A stretch of DNA of 64,000 nucleotides from Lysobacter enzymogenes (GTDB lineage Bacteria; Pseudomonadota; Gammaproteobacteria; Xanthomonadales; Xanthomonadaceae). The notes under the pieces were generated by a model. That model was not told where the DNA came from, did not search any database, and saw only the letters and a program-made list of their open reading frames with translations. The position numbers and the translations under genes were made by a program. Location: positions 169,510 to 233,509 of the forward strand of contig NZ_FNOG01000009.1 of NCBI RefSeq assembly GCF_900106525.1. Direction: 5' to 3'. Numbering within the stretch: position 1 is the stretch's first letter; every line of letters starts with the position of its first letter. Below are positions 1-9,120 of this stretch, in pieces.

Positions 1-81
1 CAGTTCGATCAGGTGATCGAGCAGGCGCGGCTCGGGCGAGTAATCGTTGGGATCGCCGGAGCGGGAATCAGCGTCGCTCAT
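1..81 (-). CDS. tatC: TatC, Sec-independent translocase subunit (N-terminus only)
   Basis: Only the first 27 codons lie in the window. The reading starts MSDADSRSGDPND and runs into LLDHLIEL, the conserved cytoplasmic start of TatC just before its first membrane helix. TatC is the polytopic receptor for twin-arginine signal peptides. The ATG lies inside the 3' end of tatB (14-base overlap), so the two are translationally coupled. Gene order tatA-tatB-tatC is the usual one. The rest of the gene is beyond the left edge. Confidence 0.85.
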   Translation of the reverse strand, partial: MSDADSRSGDPNDYSPEPRLLDHLIEL

Positions 82-601
82 CGTTCGGCGTCTGCGCGGT
101 GGAGGGGCGGTAATCGGGTTGCGAAGCGCCGTGGTAATCCGGGTGCGCGGGCTCGGCGGCCGACGCTTGCGGCGGCGCGGCATGGTCGAGGGCGGTCGGC
201 TCGGGCGAAGCGGCGTGCGCCGGCTCGGCCTGCGGCGCGTCGGCCGGCGCGGCGTGTTCGTCCTGCGCGCCGGCGGCCTGCGCATCCGCCGCCGCGGCAG
301 TGGTGCCGGCAGCGGCGACGCGCTGGTTCAGATCCTCGGCGCCCTCGCGCAGGATCTGGCCGCTGTCGCGCAGTTGCTGCTGCGCCGAGCGCAGCTCGTC
401 CTGGGCCTGGCGCAGGCTGCGCTTGAGGTCTTCGTCGGCGAGTTCGCGCTCGAGCTCGGACTTGACCGAATACCACTGCGCGCGCGCGCGCCGCACCCAC
501 AGCCCGGCGAAGCGCGCGGCCTTGGGCAGGCGCTCGGGCCCGAGCACGATCAGGGCCACGATCGCGATCACGAAGACTTCCGAGAAGCCTATGTCGAACA
601 T
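68..601 (-). CDS. tatB: TatB, twin-arginine translocase subunit
   Basis: The 177-residue product begins MFDIGFSEVFVIAIVALIVLG, the typical TatB N-terminal membrane helix, followed by the ERLPKAAR hinge and an amphipathic helix. TatB works with TatC as the receptor for folded proteins carrying RR signal peptides at the inner membrane. The C-terminal half (about residue 80 on) is a charged coiled-coil-like stretch and then an Ala/Pro-rich tail that looks disordered and is poorly conserved in the family. It follows tatA by 56 bases and overlaps tatC. The start was chosen at the family's conserved MFDIG; an open frame continues upstream but has no Tat-like sequence. Confidence 0.93.
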   Translation of the reverse strand: MFDIGFSEVFVIAIVALIVLGPERLPKAARFAGLWVRRARAQWYSVKSELERELADEDLKRSLRQAQDELRSAQQQLRDSGQILREGAEDLNQRVAAAGTTAAAADAQAAGAQDEHAAPADAPQAEPAHAASPEPTALDHAAPPQASAAEPAHPDYHGASQPDYRPSTAQTPNDERR

Positions 602-657
602 GGCTGAGCGGCCGTGCGAAGAGACGGGGAAACGCGGGCGGCGCCGGTCAAGGCCGG

Positions 658-879
658 TCAGCGCTGGCTGCGTTCGTCGTTGCGCGTGGAAGCGTTGCTG
701 TCGCTGTTGCGCGACTGGTCGTTGAGCTGCTCGGGCTTGTCCTCGTCGGCCATGCCCTTCTTGAAGCCCTTGACCGCCTCGCCGACGTCTTTGCCGATGT
801 TGCCCAAACGCTTGGTGCCGAACACCAGCACGACGATCAGCAGGACGACGACCCAGTGAATCCAACTCATGCTGCCCAT
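658..879 (-). CDS. tatA: TatA, twin-arginine translocase pore-forming subunit
   Basis: The 73-residue product has a short N-terminal helix ([17 protein letters not shown]), the conserved FGTKRL hinge and the amphipathic helix [16 protein letters not shown], followed by a short acidic tail. TatA oligomerises to form the transient export conduit. The start at 879 (MGSMSW) is preceded by AGGA at 7 bases spacing; the inner ATG three codons later would also give a normal TatA. It is the first gene of tatABC. Confidence 0.93.
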   Translation of the reverse strand: MGSMSWIHWVVVLLIVVLVFGTKRLGNIGKDVGEAVKGFKKGMADEDKPEQLNDQSRNSDSNASTRNDERSQR

Positions 880-1122
880 GGCGGTGTCCTGTAGAAACCT
901 GTTGATGAACCTGCGGGTGGAAATGCGTCGCCGGCTGGTCCGATCAGCGGGCCCGCGGCCCGGCACACCAAGGGCGCGCGGGACCGGGATCGCGAGGATA
1001 CCGCAACCGCGTTGGGCCGGTGTTGCGCGCAGCCGCGCAAACGCGGGAAAAACCGCGGCATAGGCCATCGGTCACGCACCGCGACGGACGCTGCGTCCGC
1101 CGCGCCCGCGCGGTACGGCCGT

Positions 1123-2055
1123 TCAGGGCAGCGGTTCGACCTTGGCCGGGTTGGACGGCGCCGGCAGGTGCTCCGACGGCGCCGGCTGGCCCTGCACCGG
1201 CTGCGGCTGCGCCGGCTGGGCCGGGGCCAGGCGCTGGTAGGCCGGCGCGCGCGCCGCGGCGGGCGGGTTGCCGGCCGCCGGGTCGACGGTCACGCCGGGC
1301 GCCGGATAGACCGTGGTGCCCAGTTCGGGGCGCTGTTCCTCGGCGGTGCGCTTGGCGCGCGCGGCGGCGCTGGCCTCTTCCAGGCGGTCGCGGAAATCGA
1401 CCACGGCGTTGGACGGCTGGCCGCCGGCGCGGCCTTCGAAAATCGCCCGCGGCGTGCTGCCCGAACCGTACACGGCCTGGTTGGCGGCATCGTCGATCGA
1501 CAGCACCGCGCCGTCGAGGGCGATGCCGGCGAACAGGCCGCGCGCGCGCGACCACGACCAGATCTCGGCCTTGAGCTGGCCGTCGGTGGCGGCCGCGGCG
1601 GTGCGCCCGACCGGGCCGGCGGCGACGCTGGCGTCGCCGCCGAGGGTCAGCTTGCCGTTGACGATCGAATCCAGCCCGCGCGCGCCGCGGAACACCAGCA
1701 CGATGTCGGAGGACTGCACGCCGGCCTGGAAGCCGACGCTGCCGCCGGTGAGCTTGATGAAGCTGGGGTTGGACCAGGTGCCGTCGGGATTCTTCACCGA
1801 CACCAGGCCGTGGCCGCGGCGGCCGCCGAACACCAGGCCGACCTTGAGCGTGTCGGGGACGACGACGATGGCGCGGGCCTCGTCGAACAGTTTGTCGGGA
1901 ATCGCCGACTCGGGAATCTGCTGGATGTCGCCGAGCACGCGTATCGCATCGCGAGCGCGCTGGTCCTCGTCGGGACCGGCCACGGCGGCGGTGGCGGCGA
2001 AACCCAGGCTCAGGGCCAGGCAAAGACTCAGGACGCGGGACTGCGGACGGGACAT
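1123..2055 (-). CDS. Exported SYLF-domain (Ysc84-like) lipid-binding protein
   Basis: The 310-residue product has a signal peptide (about residues 1-26, cleaved near AVAG) and then a SYLF/Ysc84 domain over about residues 35-225. The signature segments IPDKLFDEARAIVVVP, VGLVFGGRRGHGLVS and GGSVGFQAG are present, with the YGSGSTPRAIF segment later. SYLF domains bind phosphoinositides in eukaryotes; the bacterial proteins are exported and of unknown role, probably lipid-associated. The last about 80 residues are a Pro/Ala/Gln-rich tail. A GGAG box sits 6 bases before the ATG. It appears monocistronic. Confidence 0.8.
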   Translation of the reverse strand: MSRPQSRVLSLCLALSLGFAATAAVAGPDEDQRARDAIRVLGDIQQIPESAIPDKLFDEARAIVVVPDTLKVGLVFGGRRGHGLVSVKNPDGTWSNPSFIKLTGGSVGFQAGVQSSDIVLVFRGARGLDSIVNGKLTLGGDASVAAGPVGRTAAAATDGQLKAEIWSWSRARGLFAGIALDGAVLSIDDAANQAVYGSGSTPRAIFEGRAGGQPSNAVVDFRDRLEEASAAARAKRTAEEQRPELGTTVYPAPGVTVDPAAGNPPAAARAPAYQRLAPAQPAQPQPVQGQPAPSEHLPAPSNPAKVEPLP

Positions 2056-2282
2056 GGACGGCTCCGGCGGTTGTGCGGGTGAGGGGCGCCTGCGTGGGCG
2101 ACCGGACGTACAGACCGCAACGGCGACGGTCGGTTCAGGCTAGTGCGGCGGCGATGAATCACCGGCGAACGGGGACTGTACGGGGCGGCCGCGCCGATGC
2201 GCGCGATCGGCGGCATTGTAGGCCGCGTTGACGCGCGCGCGGCACCGCCGCATCCTCGCGCCGTTCGCAGCGAGGACGCGGC

Positions 2283-2666
2283 ATGGGCTTCACGATCCGG
2301 GACCTGGACCCCGCCGGCGGCGCCGGCGCGCTCGACGTCAACGCCTGGCATTGGCGGCCGACCCTGGAGATCATCCAATCGCTGGGCTTCGGCGACGAGA
2401 CCCGCGCGATCTTGATGCACTACAGCGGCGTGACCGTCGAATTCGATCGCGACGAAGCGCGCGCCATCGCCCGCGCGATCCGCGAGCGCTACCTGCCGCG
2501 CATGGGCGCGGACACCCGCCTGACCGCCGACGGCGGCTTCACCGACGAGCCCGATCGGGTGGGTTTCCACCGCGACGATCTGTCGCTCAACTACAGTGCG
2601 ACCCGGCCGTGGCTGGAGCGATTCTGCGAATTTTGCGAGCGCTGCCAGGGTTTCGCGGTGAACTGA
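2283..2666 (+). CDS. Conserved hypothetical protein, 127 residues
   Basis: I do not recognise a named family. The protein is soluble, acidic and has no signal peptide or membrane helix. Recognisable stretches are VNAWHWRPTLEIIQSLGF, a mid-section AIARAIRERYLP and a C-terminal CEFCERCQGF with three closely spaced Cys that could bind metal (speculative). GAGG lies upstream of the ATG. Codon use is typical of the surrounding high-GC genes, so the frame is very likely real. It sits upstream of hemH in the same direction with a 127-base gap. Confidence 0.65.
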   Translation: MGFTIRDLDPAGGAGALDVNAWHWRPTLEIIQSLGFGDETRAILMHYSGVTVEFDRDEARAIARAIRERYLPRMGADTRLTADGGFTDEPDRVGFHRDDLSLNYSATRPWLERFCEFCERCQGFAVN

Positions 2667-2793
2667 GCGACGGCGACCGGCCGCGCCGATTATCCCGATC
2701 CACCGGCTCCATCCATCGACGCCGCCCATCGACGCCGTCGATCCGGCCGATCCGAACAAACGATGCCCCGTCGCGGCGCGCGGATGTCATCCT

Positions 2794-3810
2794 ATGCGCA
2801 TGCCCGCCAATGCAAGCTACGACGATTCCGCCGCCGCGCCGGCCGGCGCCGACACCGCCGTGGTGCTGGTCAACCTCGGCACGCCCGAGGCCGCCAACAC
2901 CGCGGCCGTGCGCCGCTACCTGTCCGAATTCCTGCACGACCGCCGCGTGGTCGACATGAGCCGCTGGCTCTGGTGCCCGCTGCTGCATTTCGCGATCCTG
3001 CCGCTGCGCAGCAGCAAGGTCGCGCACAAGTACGCCAGCGTGTGGCTGCCGGAAGGCTCGCCGCTGGCGGTGCACACCCGCCGCCTGGCCGAAGCGCTGC
3101 AGCGCGAACTGCCGCAGCTGCGCGTGCTGCACGCGATGCGCTACGGCCAGCCGTCGTGGAAGCAGTTGCTGCCGCGCCTGCGCGAGCAAGGCGTCAAGCG
3201 GGTGCTGGCGCTGCCGCTGTATCCGCAGTATTCGACCTCCACCACCGCCTCGGTCGGCGACGTGCTCGACGCGGCGCAGGGCCTGGACAAGCGCCTGGTC
3301 AACGACTATCACACCGATCCCGAGTGGGTCGCCGCGGTCGCCGAATCGGTGCGCCGCCACCGCTTCGCCAACGGCGCCGGCGAACACCTGCTGATGTCCT
3401 TCCACGGCCTGCCGCAGCGCTTCGCCGCCGCCGGCGATCCGTATCCGCAGCACTGCGAAGCCAGCGCGCGCGCCATCGCCCAGGCGCTGGACCTGCCCGA
3501 GCAGGCCTGGAGCCTGAGCTACCAATCGCGCTTCGGCCGCGAGCGCTGGCTGGAGCCGTCCACCGCCGACACCTTGACCGCCCTGGCCGCGCGCGGCGTG
3601 CGCCAGGTCGACGTGATCGCCCCGGGTTTCGCCGTGGACTGTCTGGAAACGCTGGAGGAAGTGGCGATGATGCTGGCCGAGGACTTCGCCGCGCGCGGCG
3701 GCCGGCTGCGCTACATCCCCTGCCTCAACGAATCGCCGGCGCACGCACAGGCGCTGGCCGGAATCGTGCAGCGCGAACTGGCGCAGTGGCGGGCGGCCGA
3801 ACCGAGCTGA
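2794..3810 (+). CDS. hemH: Ferrochelatase
   Basis: The 338-residue product inserts Fe2+ into protoporphyrin IX, the last step of haem synthesis. Family motifs are VVLVNLGTPE near the N-terminus, the LPLYPQYSTST segment (about residues 140-150), the catalytic histidine in MSFHGLPQRF (H204), and the DCLETLEE segment with conserved acidic residues near the C-terminus. Length matches other proteobacterial ferrochelatases. No clear Shine-Dalgarno is visible; the second Met (MPANAS, two codons later) is an alternative start. Confidence 0.95.
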   Translation: MRMPANASYDDSAAAPAGADTAVVLVNLGTPEAANTAAVRRYLSEFLHDRRVVDMSRWLWCPLLHFAILPLRSSKVAHKYASVWLPEGSPLAVHTRRLAEALQRELPQLRVLHAMRYGQPSWKQLLPRLREQGVKRVLALPLYPQYSTSTTASVGDVLDAAQGLDKRLVNDYHTDPEWVAAVAESVRRHRFANGAGEHLLMSFHGLPQRFAAAGDPYPQHCEASARAIAQALDLPEQAWSLSYQSRFGRERWLEPSTADTLTALAARGVRQVDVIAPGFAVDCLETLEEVAMMLAEDFAARGGRLRYIPCLNESPAHAQALAGIVQRELAQWRAAEPS

Positions 3811-4030
3811 GCGCACGCGCCTTGCGTTGAGACGCGCGCGCCGCAGCGGCCTGCGCTGGTTGTAACGCGCATGCTCTAGACCGGCATGCTTTGATGGGCG
3901 CGCGCCGATGATCCCGGTTGTCGATCCCGCCCGGGATCCGCGCGCCGCGACGCAGGCGCCGCGCAACCGGCGCTGCGGCGCTTCGTCCACGCGCCCGCGA
4001 GCGGGCGCCGCTTTCGCTACAGGATGCCGT

Positions 4031-4897
4031 ATGGCCGCAATGCAGGAATTCGTCGTCGACACCGCCTTCGGCCGCCTCGCCGGCCTGCGCAACGGCCGCA
4101 CCCAGGCGCCGAAGCTGCTGGCGCTGCACGGCTGGCTCGACAACGCCGCCAGCTTCGTGCCGCTGGCGCCGTGGCTGGACGGTTTCGACCTGGTCGCGCC
4201 GGACCTGCCCGGCCACGGCGCCAGCGCGCATCTGCCGGCCGCCGCCGAATACACCCTGATCGCCGCCGCGCGCGCCGCGCTGGCGGTGGCCGACGCGCTG
4301 GGCTGGCAACACTTCCACCTGCTCGGCCATTCGCTCGGCGGCGCCACCGCCAGCTTCGTCGCCGCGGCGACGCCGCAGCGGGTCGACAAGCTGCTGCTGA
4401 TCGAAGCGCTGGGCTCGCTGTCCGAGTCGGAGGAACGCGTCGGCGCGCGCCTGCGCGAAGCCTTCGCCGGAATGGCGGCGATCGACGGCAAGCAACTGCG
4501 GGTGTTTTCCGACATCGCCACCGCGATCAAGGCGCGGGTGATCGCCAACGACCTCAGCGAACCGGCGGCGCGGCTGCTGGTCGAACGCGGCGTCGCGCCG
4601 GTGCGCGGCGACGGCGGCGCCGCCGGCTTCGTCTGGCGCAGCGATCCGCGCCTGACCCTGACCTCGGCGCTGCGCATGAACGAGGCGCAGATGCGCGCGC
4701 TGATCCGCGCCATCGACAGCCCGACCTGCATGGTCTGGGCCGATCCGGCGCAGAGCTACATGCCCGACGCGGTGCGGCGCGAACGCGCGGCGCTGCTGCG
4801 CGACGGCGAGCTGCACATCCACGCGGGCACGCACCATCTGCATATGGAGCAGCCGCAGTTGGTGGGCGAGTTGTTCCGTGAGTTCCTGTTGCGCTGA
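4031..4897 (+). CDS. Alpha/beta-hydrolase fold protein
   Basis: The 288-residue product has the layout of an alpha/beta hydrolase: the oxyanion-hole strand LLALHGWLDNA near residue 30, VAPDLPGHGAS, the nucleophile elbow GHSLGG, and a C-terminal THHLHMEQP that supplies the catalytic His. A late Asp in VWADPAQ is the likely third member of the triad. The substrate cannot be told from sequence; lipase or esterase-like activity is plausible. The start at 4031 has AGGA at 6 bases spacing; an open frame extends 41 codons further upstream but reads as low-complexity Arg/Ala sequence. Confidence 0.85.
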   Translation: MAAMQEFVVDTAFGRLAGLRNGRTQAPKLLALHGWLDNAASFVPLAPWLDGFDLVAPDLPGHGASAHLPAAAEYTLIAAARAALAVADALGWQHFHLLGHSLGGATASFVAAATPQRVDKLLLIEALGSLSESEERVGARLREAFAGMAAIDGKQLRVFSDIATAIKARVIANDLSEPAARLLVERGVAPVRGDGGAAGFVWRSDPRLTLTSALRMNEAQMRALIRAIDSPTCMVWADPAQSYMPDAVRRERAALLRDGELHIHAGTHHLHMEQPQLVGELFREFLLR

Positions 4898-4922
4898 GCG
4901 CGGCGCGTCGGAGCGCCGCGGC

Positions 4923-5717
4923 CTATTCGTCGGCCGCGATCAGTTTGCGCAGCCGCGCCTTGAGCGCGCGCCCGGAGTGGCGGAAGTATTCGCGCTGATC
5001 GCGCCAGTCCGGGCAGCGGCGCTCGACCTCGCGCCAGAACGCGCGCGAATGGTCGGCATGGATCAAATGACACAGCTCGTGCACCAGCACGTATTCGAAC
5101 GCCGCCGGCGGCGCCAGCACCAGCGACAGGTCCAGCGACAGCGCGCCGTCGGGCGCCAGCGAACCCCATTGCGAGGACATCACCCGGTAGCGCAGGCGCG
5201 AGGGCGCGCGCGGCAGCTCGGGCAAGTATTTGGGCAGCCAGCGGCCGACGTCGGCGCGGGCCTGGCCTTCGTAGAAATCGCGCAGCGCGCGCTGCAGCGA
5301 CTTCAGCGCCACGGCCTCGGGCGCGGCGATGTCGATGCCGTCCTCGCCCGGCTGGATGCGCAGGTAGCGCGCGGCCTGCCAGCGCAGCGGCACCTCGGCG
5401 CCGCGCAGCGGCAGGGATGCGCTGCGATGCGGTTCCAGGCCCGGCGCGTCGGTGCCGGCGCGAGCGATCTGCGCCAGCAGCCAGTCGCCGTGCTCGATCA
5501 CGAAACGGGTGCCGGCGATGTCGCTGGCGCGCAGCGGCAGGGTCAGGCGCGGGCCGCGCTCATCGACGCTGAGCTTGATCCGGCGCGCGCGCGGGTCGCG
5601 CACGCGCAACACCTCGACGCTGCGGCCGTCGGCCAGGGCGATGGCGACGGTCTCGCGCGAGACCGCGCGCGGCGCGGCCTGCGGCTGGCCGGTCAGCAGG
5701 CGCAGAAGGCTCGTCAT
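4923..5717 (-). CDS. YgjP-type (WLM-like) metallopeptidase family protein
   Basis: The 264-residue product carries the zinc-peptidase signature VHELCHLIHADHSRAFW (H213, E214, H217, with H223 in the usual third-ligand region). The N-terminal part has the family's beta-rich segment (RRIKLSVDERGPRLTLPLRA, then RFVIEHGDWL). This is the COG1451/YgjP group of small cytoplasmic metallopeptidases. It converges on the preceding hydrolase with 25 bases between them. A physiological substrate is not known to me. Confidence 0.85.
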   Translation of the reverse strand: MTSLLRLLTGQPQAAPRAVSRETVAIALADGRSVEVLRVRDPRARRIKLSVDERGPRLTLPLRASDIAGTRFVIEHGDWLLAQIARAGTDAPGLEPHRSASLPLRGAEVPLRWQAARYLRIQPGEDGIDIAAPEAVALKSLQRALRDFYEGQARADVGRWLPKYLPELPRAPSRLRYRVMSSQWGSLAPDGALSLDLSLVLAPPAAFEYVLVHELCHLIHADHSRAFWREVERRCPDWRDQREYFRHSGRALKARLRKLIAADE

Positions 5718-5901
5718 GGGTGGGGGACCGCCATGGGGCGAAGCATAGCGCGGTGCGGCGGCGTTTTTGCGACGGCGCAGGCGGGAAGCGATGGCGGGCC
5801 GGCGCAGCGGCGCGGGCTATGGCGCAGCGACGCAGGCGATGGCAGGCCGTATCGCAGTCCAGCGCCGCGGGCGACGGCGAGTTGCGCCGTTGGCGCGGTG
5901 T

Positions 5902-5985
5902 CGCGGTCGCGGCTTGCGCCGCTCCTACAGGGCGAGACGCAGGCGTCGGCCGCTCCCTGCAGGAGCGGCGCGAGCCGCGGCCGCG
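5902..5985. repeat. REP-type inverted repeat, family A
   Basis: Two inverted arms, 5902-5932 and 5955-5985, carry the element with core GGAGCGGCGCGAGCCGCG and its complement around a 22-base centre. The same element recurs at 22501, 22653, 22791 (inverted), 35727 and 35861 (inverted). It lies in the 307-base gap between the YgjP-like gene and rdgC, which holds no other recognisable feature. Such palindromes in Xanthomonadaceae usually sit between genes. Confidence 0.75.
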
Positions 5986-6024
5986 TCCTCGCCGGTCGCG
6001 CCGAAACGCGACCCGCGCGAAAAA

Positions 6025-6936
6025 TCAGGCCTCGACCTTCGACAGCTTCAACGCCTTCTCCATCACCACGAACAAGCGCTTCACCTCCGCGCTCATCAGC
6101 GCGAAACGCGCATCGAGCTCGGCGCGCAGGCCGTCGCCGTCGCTGTGCTCGAGCTGGTCGACGGCGCCGTCGAGCAGCTTGAACTTGCGCACGATCAGGT
6201 CTTCGCCGATCACGAACGACACGTGGTCGTCCAGGCTCAGCGCCAGGCGGGTGACCTGCTTGCCGGTCTCCAGGTGCTTGGCGATCTCGTCGCTCTCCAG
6301 TTCCTGGCGCTGGCACTTGACCACCGCGCCCTGGTCGACCGGGTCGCGCAGTTCGCATTCGTCGCCGAGCATGATCCCGTCCGGCAGCGGTTCGCCCGCG
6401 ACCCAGCCGGTCAGGATCGAGCGCGGCGCGATTTCGGCGTTGAGCGGCAGCGCCGGGAAGCTGCCGACCGCGCGGCGGATCTCGCTGATCACGTTCTCCG
6501 CGCTCTTGCGGCTGGAGCTGTCGACGATCACCAGCCCGTGTTCCAGGTCGATGATCGCGTCGGTGCGGCTGGGCTTGATGAAGGCGCGCGGCATCAGGTC
6601 GGTGATCAGTTCGTCCTTGAGCCGCTTGCGGGTGCGGCCGCCGGGCTTGCGCCCTTCCTTCTGTTCGATCTCGGCCAGCTTCTTGGCCAGCATGTCGTTG
6701 ACCACCGCGCCCGGCAGCAGGCGGTCTTCGCCGCCGACGGTCAGCCAGATCGCGCTGCCGATGCGGTTGCTGATCGCCGCCTCTTCATCGGCGCGGCCGA
6801 ACGGCGAGATGAAGCCGCGCGAGGACAGCTCCAGCGGGCCGACCGGCTTGAGCCGGCATTCCTCCAGGCCCTTATCGAGTTCGCTGAGGTCGTGGGTGGT
6901 GGGGAAGCGGAAGAACGTGAGGTTGCGAAAGAACAT
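6025..6936 (-). CDS. rdgC: Recombination-associated protein RdgC
   Basis: The 303-residue product matches RdgC throughout: N-terminal MFFRNLTFFR, then LSSRGFISPFG, the ILTGWVAGEPLPDG segment, and LDDHVSFVIGEDLIVRKFKLLD near the C-terminus. RdgC forms a ring-shaped dimer that binds double-stranded DNA without sequence preference and restrains RecA-dependent recombination. It is flanked by intergenic regions with repeats and seems monocistronic. Confidence 0.95.
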   Translation of the reverse strand: MFFRNLTFFRFPTTHDLSELDKGLEECRLKPVGPLELSSRGFISPFGRADEEAAISNRIGSAIWLTVGGEDRLLPGAVVNDMLAKKLAEIEQKEGRKPGGRTRKRLKDELITDLMPRAFIKPSRTDAIIDLEHGLVIVDSSSRKSAENVISEIRRAVGSFPALPLNAEIAPRSILTGWVAGEPLPDGIMLGDECELRDPVDQGAVVKCQRQELESDEIAKHLETGKQVTRLALSLDDHVSFVIGEDLIVRKFKLLDGAVDQLEHSDGDGLRAELDARFALMSAEVKRLFVVMEKALKLSKVEA

Positions 6937-7004
6937 TCGGGGACCGGGAATAGAGAATCAGGGGGTGGGGAATCGGCGTCGCGGACGTCGCGCCTGCCTT
7001 GCTT

Positions 7005-7040
7005 CGTCATTCCCGCGAAGGCGGGAATCCACAGACCTCA
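7005..7040. repeat. REP-type palindrome, family B
   Basis: The element carries the perfect palindrome TTCCCGCGAAGGCGGGAA in the gap between rdgC and ttcA. Close relatives (TCCCCGCGAACGCGGGGA or TGCCCGCCTTCGCGGGCA cores) occur at 10474-10705 and twice each in 48720-48979. It is a dispersed REP-like hairpin, unlikely to be a terminator because no T-run follows. Confidence 0.75.
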
Positions 7041-7098
7041 AGCGCTCTCGCACGAAAGGCTCTGGGTTCGCGCTTTCGCGGGAACGAAGGGGAATGGA

Positions 7099-8010
7099 TC
7101 ATCCGGCCTGCGCGGCCGGATCGTCGGACGCGGCGTCGTCGAGCCAGACCGGCGCGGCGGTGCGCGCGGCGGTGCGCGCGCCGCCGTGGCCCAGGCCGAG
7201 GAAATCGAACAGCTTGGGATCGCTCAACTGCGACGGCCGGATGTCGCCGAGCGCGCGCGAGATGATCTCCAGCCGCCCGGGCGTCTCGCGTTCCCACGCG
7301 TCCATCATCCGCTTGACCTGCTTGCGCTGCAGGTTCTCCTGCGAGCCGCACAGGTTGCACGGGATGATCGGGAACTGCCGCGCCGCCGCGTAGTCGACGA
7401 TGTCGTCCTCGCGCACGTAGGCCAGCGGCCGGATCACCACGTGGCGGCCGTCGTCGGACAGCAGCTTGGGCGGCATGCCGCTGAGCTTGGCGTGGAAGAA
7501 CAGGTTCAGGAAGAAGGTGGCGACCAGATCGTCGCGGTGGTGGCCGAGCGCGATCTTGGTGAAGCCCTGCTCGGCCGCGTAGGTGTACAGCGCGCCGCGG
7601 CGCAGGCGCGAACACAGCGAGCACATGGTCTTGCCCTCGGGCACGACCCGGGTGACCACCGAGTAGGTGTCCTGCTCGAGGATCTTGTAGGGCACGCCGA
7701 CCGATTCGAGGTACTGCGGCAGCACGTGCTCGGGAAAGTCCGGCTGCTTCTGGTCGAGGTTGACCGCGACCAGCTCGAACTTCACCGGCGCCTTCCTCTG
7801 CAGCTGCAGCAGGATGTCGAGCAGGGTGTAGCTGTCCTTGCCGCCGGACAGGCAGACCATGACCTTGTCGCCGTCTTCGATCATGCCGAAGTCGGCGATG
7901 GCGCGGCCGACCTGGTGGCGCAGGCGCGCGCCCAGGCGCTCGAGATCGGCGGGAGCGGCGTCGGCGCGGGCGCGGCGGACGGGTTCGGCGAGGGGCAGGA
8001 CGGTACTCAT
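7099..8010 (-). CDS. ttcA: tRNA 2-thiocytidine biosynthesis protein TtcA
   Basis: The 303-residue product thiolates C32 of tRNA. It has the PP-loop SGGKDS (residues 55-60) for ATP, the paired cysteines CSLC (C130, C133) and the later CNLC (C218, C221), which together bind the Fe-S cluster and sulfur. Further family segments are [18 protein letters not shown] and [19 protein letters not shown]. The start at [10 protein letters not shown] (8010) was preferred over an open upstream extension of 40 residues that lies outside the conserved family length. Confidence 0.95.
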   Translation of the reverse strand: MSTVLPLAEPVRRARADAAPADLERLGARLRHQVGRAIADFGMIEDGDKVMVCLSGGKDSYTLLDILLQLQRKAPVKFELVAVNLDQKQPDFPEHVLPQYLESVGVPYKILEQDTYSVVTRVVPEGKTMCSLCSRLRRGALYTYAAEQGFTKIALGHHRDDLVATFFLNLFFHAKLSGMPPKLLSDDGRHVVIRPLAYVREDDIVDYAAARQFPIIPCNLCGSQENLQRKQVKRMMDAWERETPGRLEIISRALGDIRPSQLSDPKLFDFLGLGHGGARTAARTAAPVWLDDAASDDPAAQAG

Positions 8011-8153
8011 CAGACCGACGATTCTACGCCAAGGGTCGGTGAACACGGCCCGGACGGCGGCCGCCGCGGGCCCGAAGCCCGCTGCCGCAAGGGTTTGCGC
8101 CCCCGCGCGAAGACCGATGACGGCGGACACGGCGGCGGTTTAAGCTCGACCCC

Positions 8154-8363
8154 ATGACCGTCAGCCTCGATGCCGCCGAAATCGCCCGCCAGCTCGCCGA
8201 CCTGCGACTGGAGCACCGCGACCTCGATGCCGCCATCGAACGCCTGAATCTGGACCCACAGTCCGACGAGCTCGCGCTCAAGCGGCTGAAGAAACGCAAG
8301 CTGTGGCTCAAGGACTGCATCGCCCGGCTCGAAAGCGCGCTGATCCCCGACGAACCGGCCTAA
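8154..8363 (+). CDS. YdcH-like DUF465 small protein
   Basis: This 69-residue cytoplasmic protein is helical and charged: LADLRLEHRDLDAAIERLN followed by ELALKRLKKRKLWLKDCIARLE. The pattern is typical of the DUF465/YdcH family (short coiled-coil hairpin with a KKRKLxLKD motif). Function is unknown. It is divergent from ttcA, sharing a roughly 140-base promoter region. Confidence 0.85.
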   Translation: MTVSLDAAEIARQLADLRLEHRDLDAAIERLNLDPQSDELALKRLKKRKLWLKDCIARLESALIPDEPA

Positions 8364-8505
8364 AAACCGGCGCATCCGCCGACGCGCACGCCGGCGCCCG
8401 CGACGGCGCGGGCATGGCATCTGTCACCCACCCCTGGTGATATCCCCGGGTGCAGCGACGCGCATCGCCTGTGCTACGTTGCGCGCACTCGCAACGGGCC
8501 CCGGC

Positions 8506-9120
8506 ATGGCGAACAAGGACGAACTGATCGGCGCAGCGCGCAACCCGTGGTGGCAGGCCGCCGCGGCCGTCGCCGCGATCGCGCTGGTCGCGGTGTTCGC
8601 CCTGGGCGGATTCAAGCCGGCCAAGAGCAAGGCCAAGCCGCTGCCGCAATACGCCGCCGGCAAGCGCGTGCAGACCGGGGCGATGGCGGTGACCCCGCTG
8701 CGCGCCTGGGTCGCGCGCTATCGTCCGGGCGGACGGATCGAGCCGAATCAGCTGTATCTGGTGCTGCAGGCCGATGTCGAGAACCGTACTGCGCGCAGCT
8801 TCAACAGCTTCGGCTACCTGCTCGAGGATCTGATCCTGGTCAGCCCCAAACGCGAGCCGATCAAGGCCGACACGCCGCTGTCGGCGGACGACCACAGCCC
8901 GCTCGGCGATCTGCACCCGCGGCTCAAGCAGCGCGTGGACCTGGTCTGGAAACTGCCGCCGGGCTATGTCTACGCGCCGTCGCAGACCTTCGGCCTGTTC
9001 GCCCGCGACTACAAGGCCAAGGCCTATCTCAACGACGAGGGCGCGTGGCTGCAGGGCAAGCCGGCGGCCAAATTCGAGCTCGCCGTGCAGGACCTGCGCG
9101 CCCAGGCGCTGGCGCCATGA
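8506..9120 (+). CDS. Membrane-anchored protein of unknown function, first of three
   Basis: The 204-residue product has one N-terminal membrane span (AAAAVAAIALVAVFALGG, about residues 14-34) and a periplasmic domain that looks beta-rich, possibly Ig-like, with alternating stretches such as QLYLVLQADVENRTARSF and HPRLKQRVDLVWKLPPG. I recognise no named family. Its TGA overlaps the ATG of the next gene (ATGA), and three consecutive genes share the same single-span design, so they are probably one operon and one complex. ATG at 8506 was chosen because the frame upstream of it shows no membrane anchor or other conserved feature. Confidence 0.7.
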   Translation: MANKDELIGAARNPWWQAAAAVAAIALVAVFALGGFKPAKSKAKPLPQYAAGKRVQTGAMAVTPLRAWVARYRPGGRIEPNQLYLVLQADVENRTARSFNSFGYLLEDLILVSPKREPIKADTPLSADDHSPLGDLHPRLKQRVDLVWKLPPGYVYAPSQTFGLFARDYKAKAYLNDEGAWLQGKPAAKFELAVQDLRAQALAP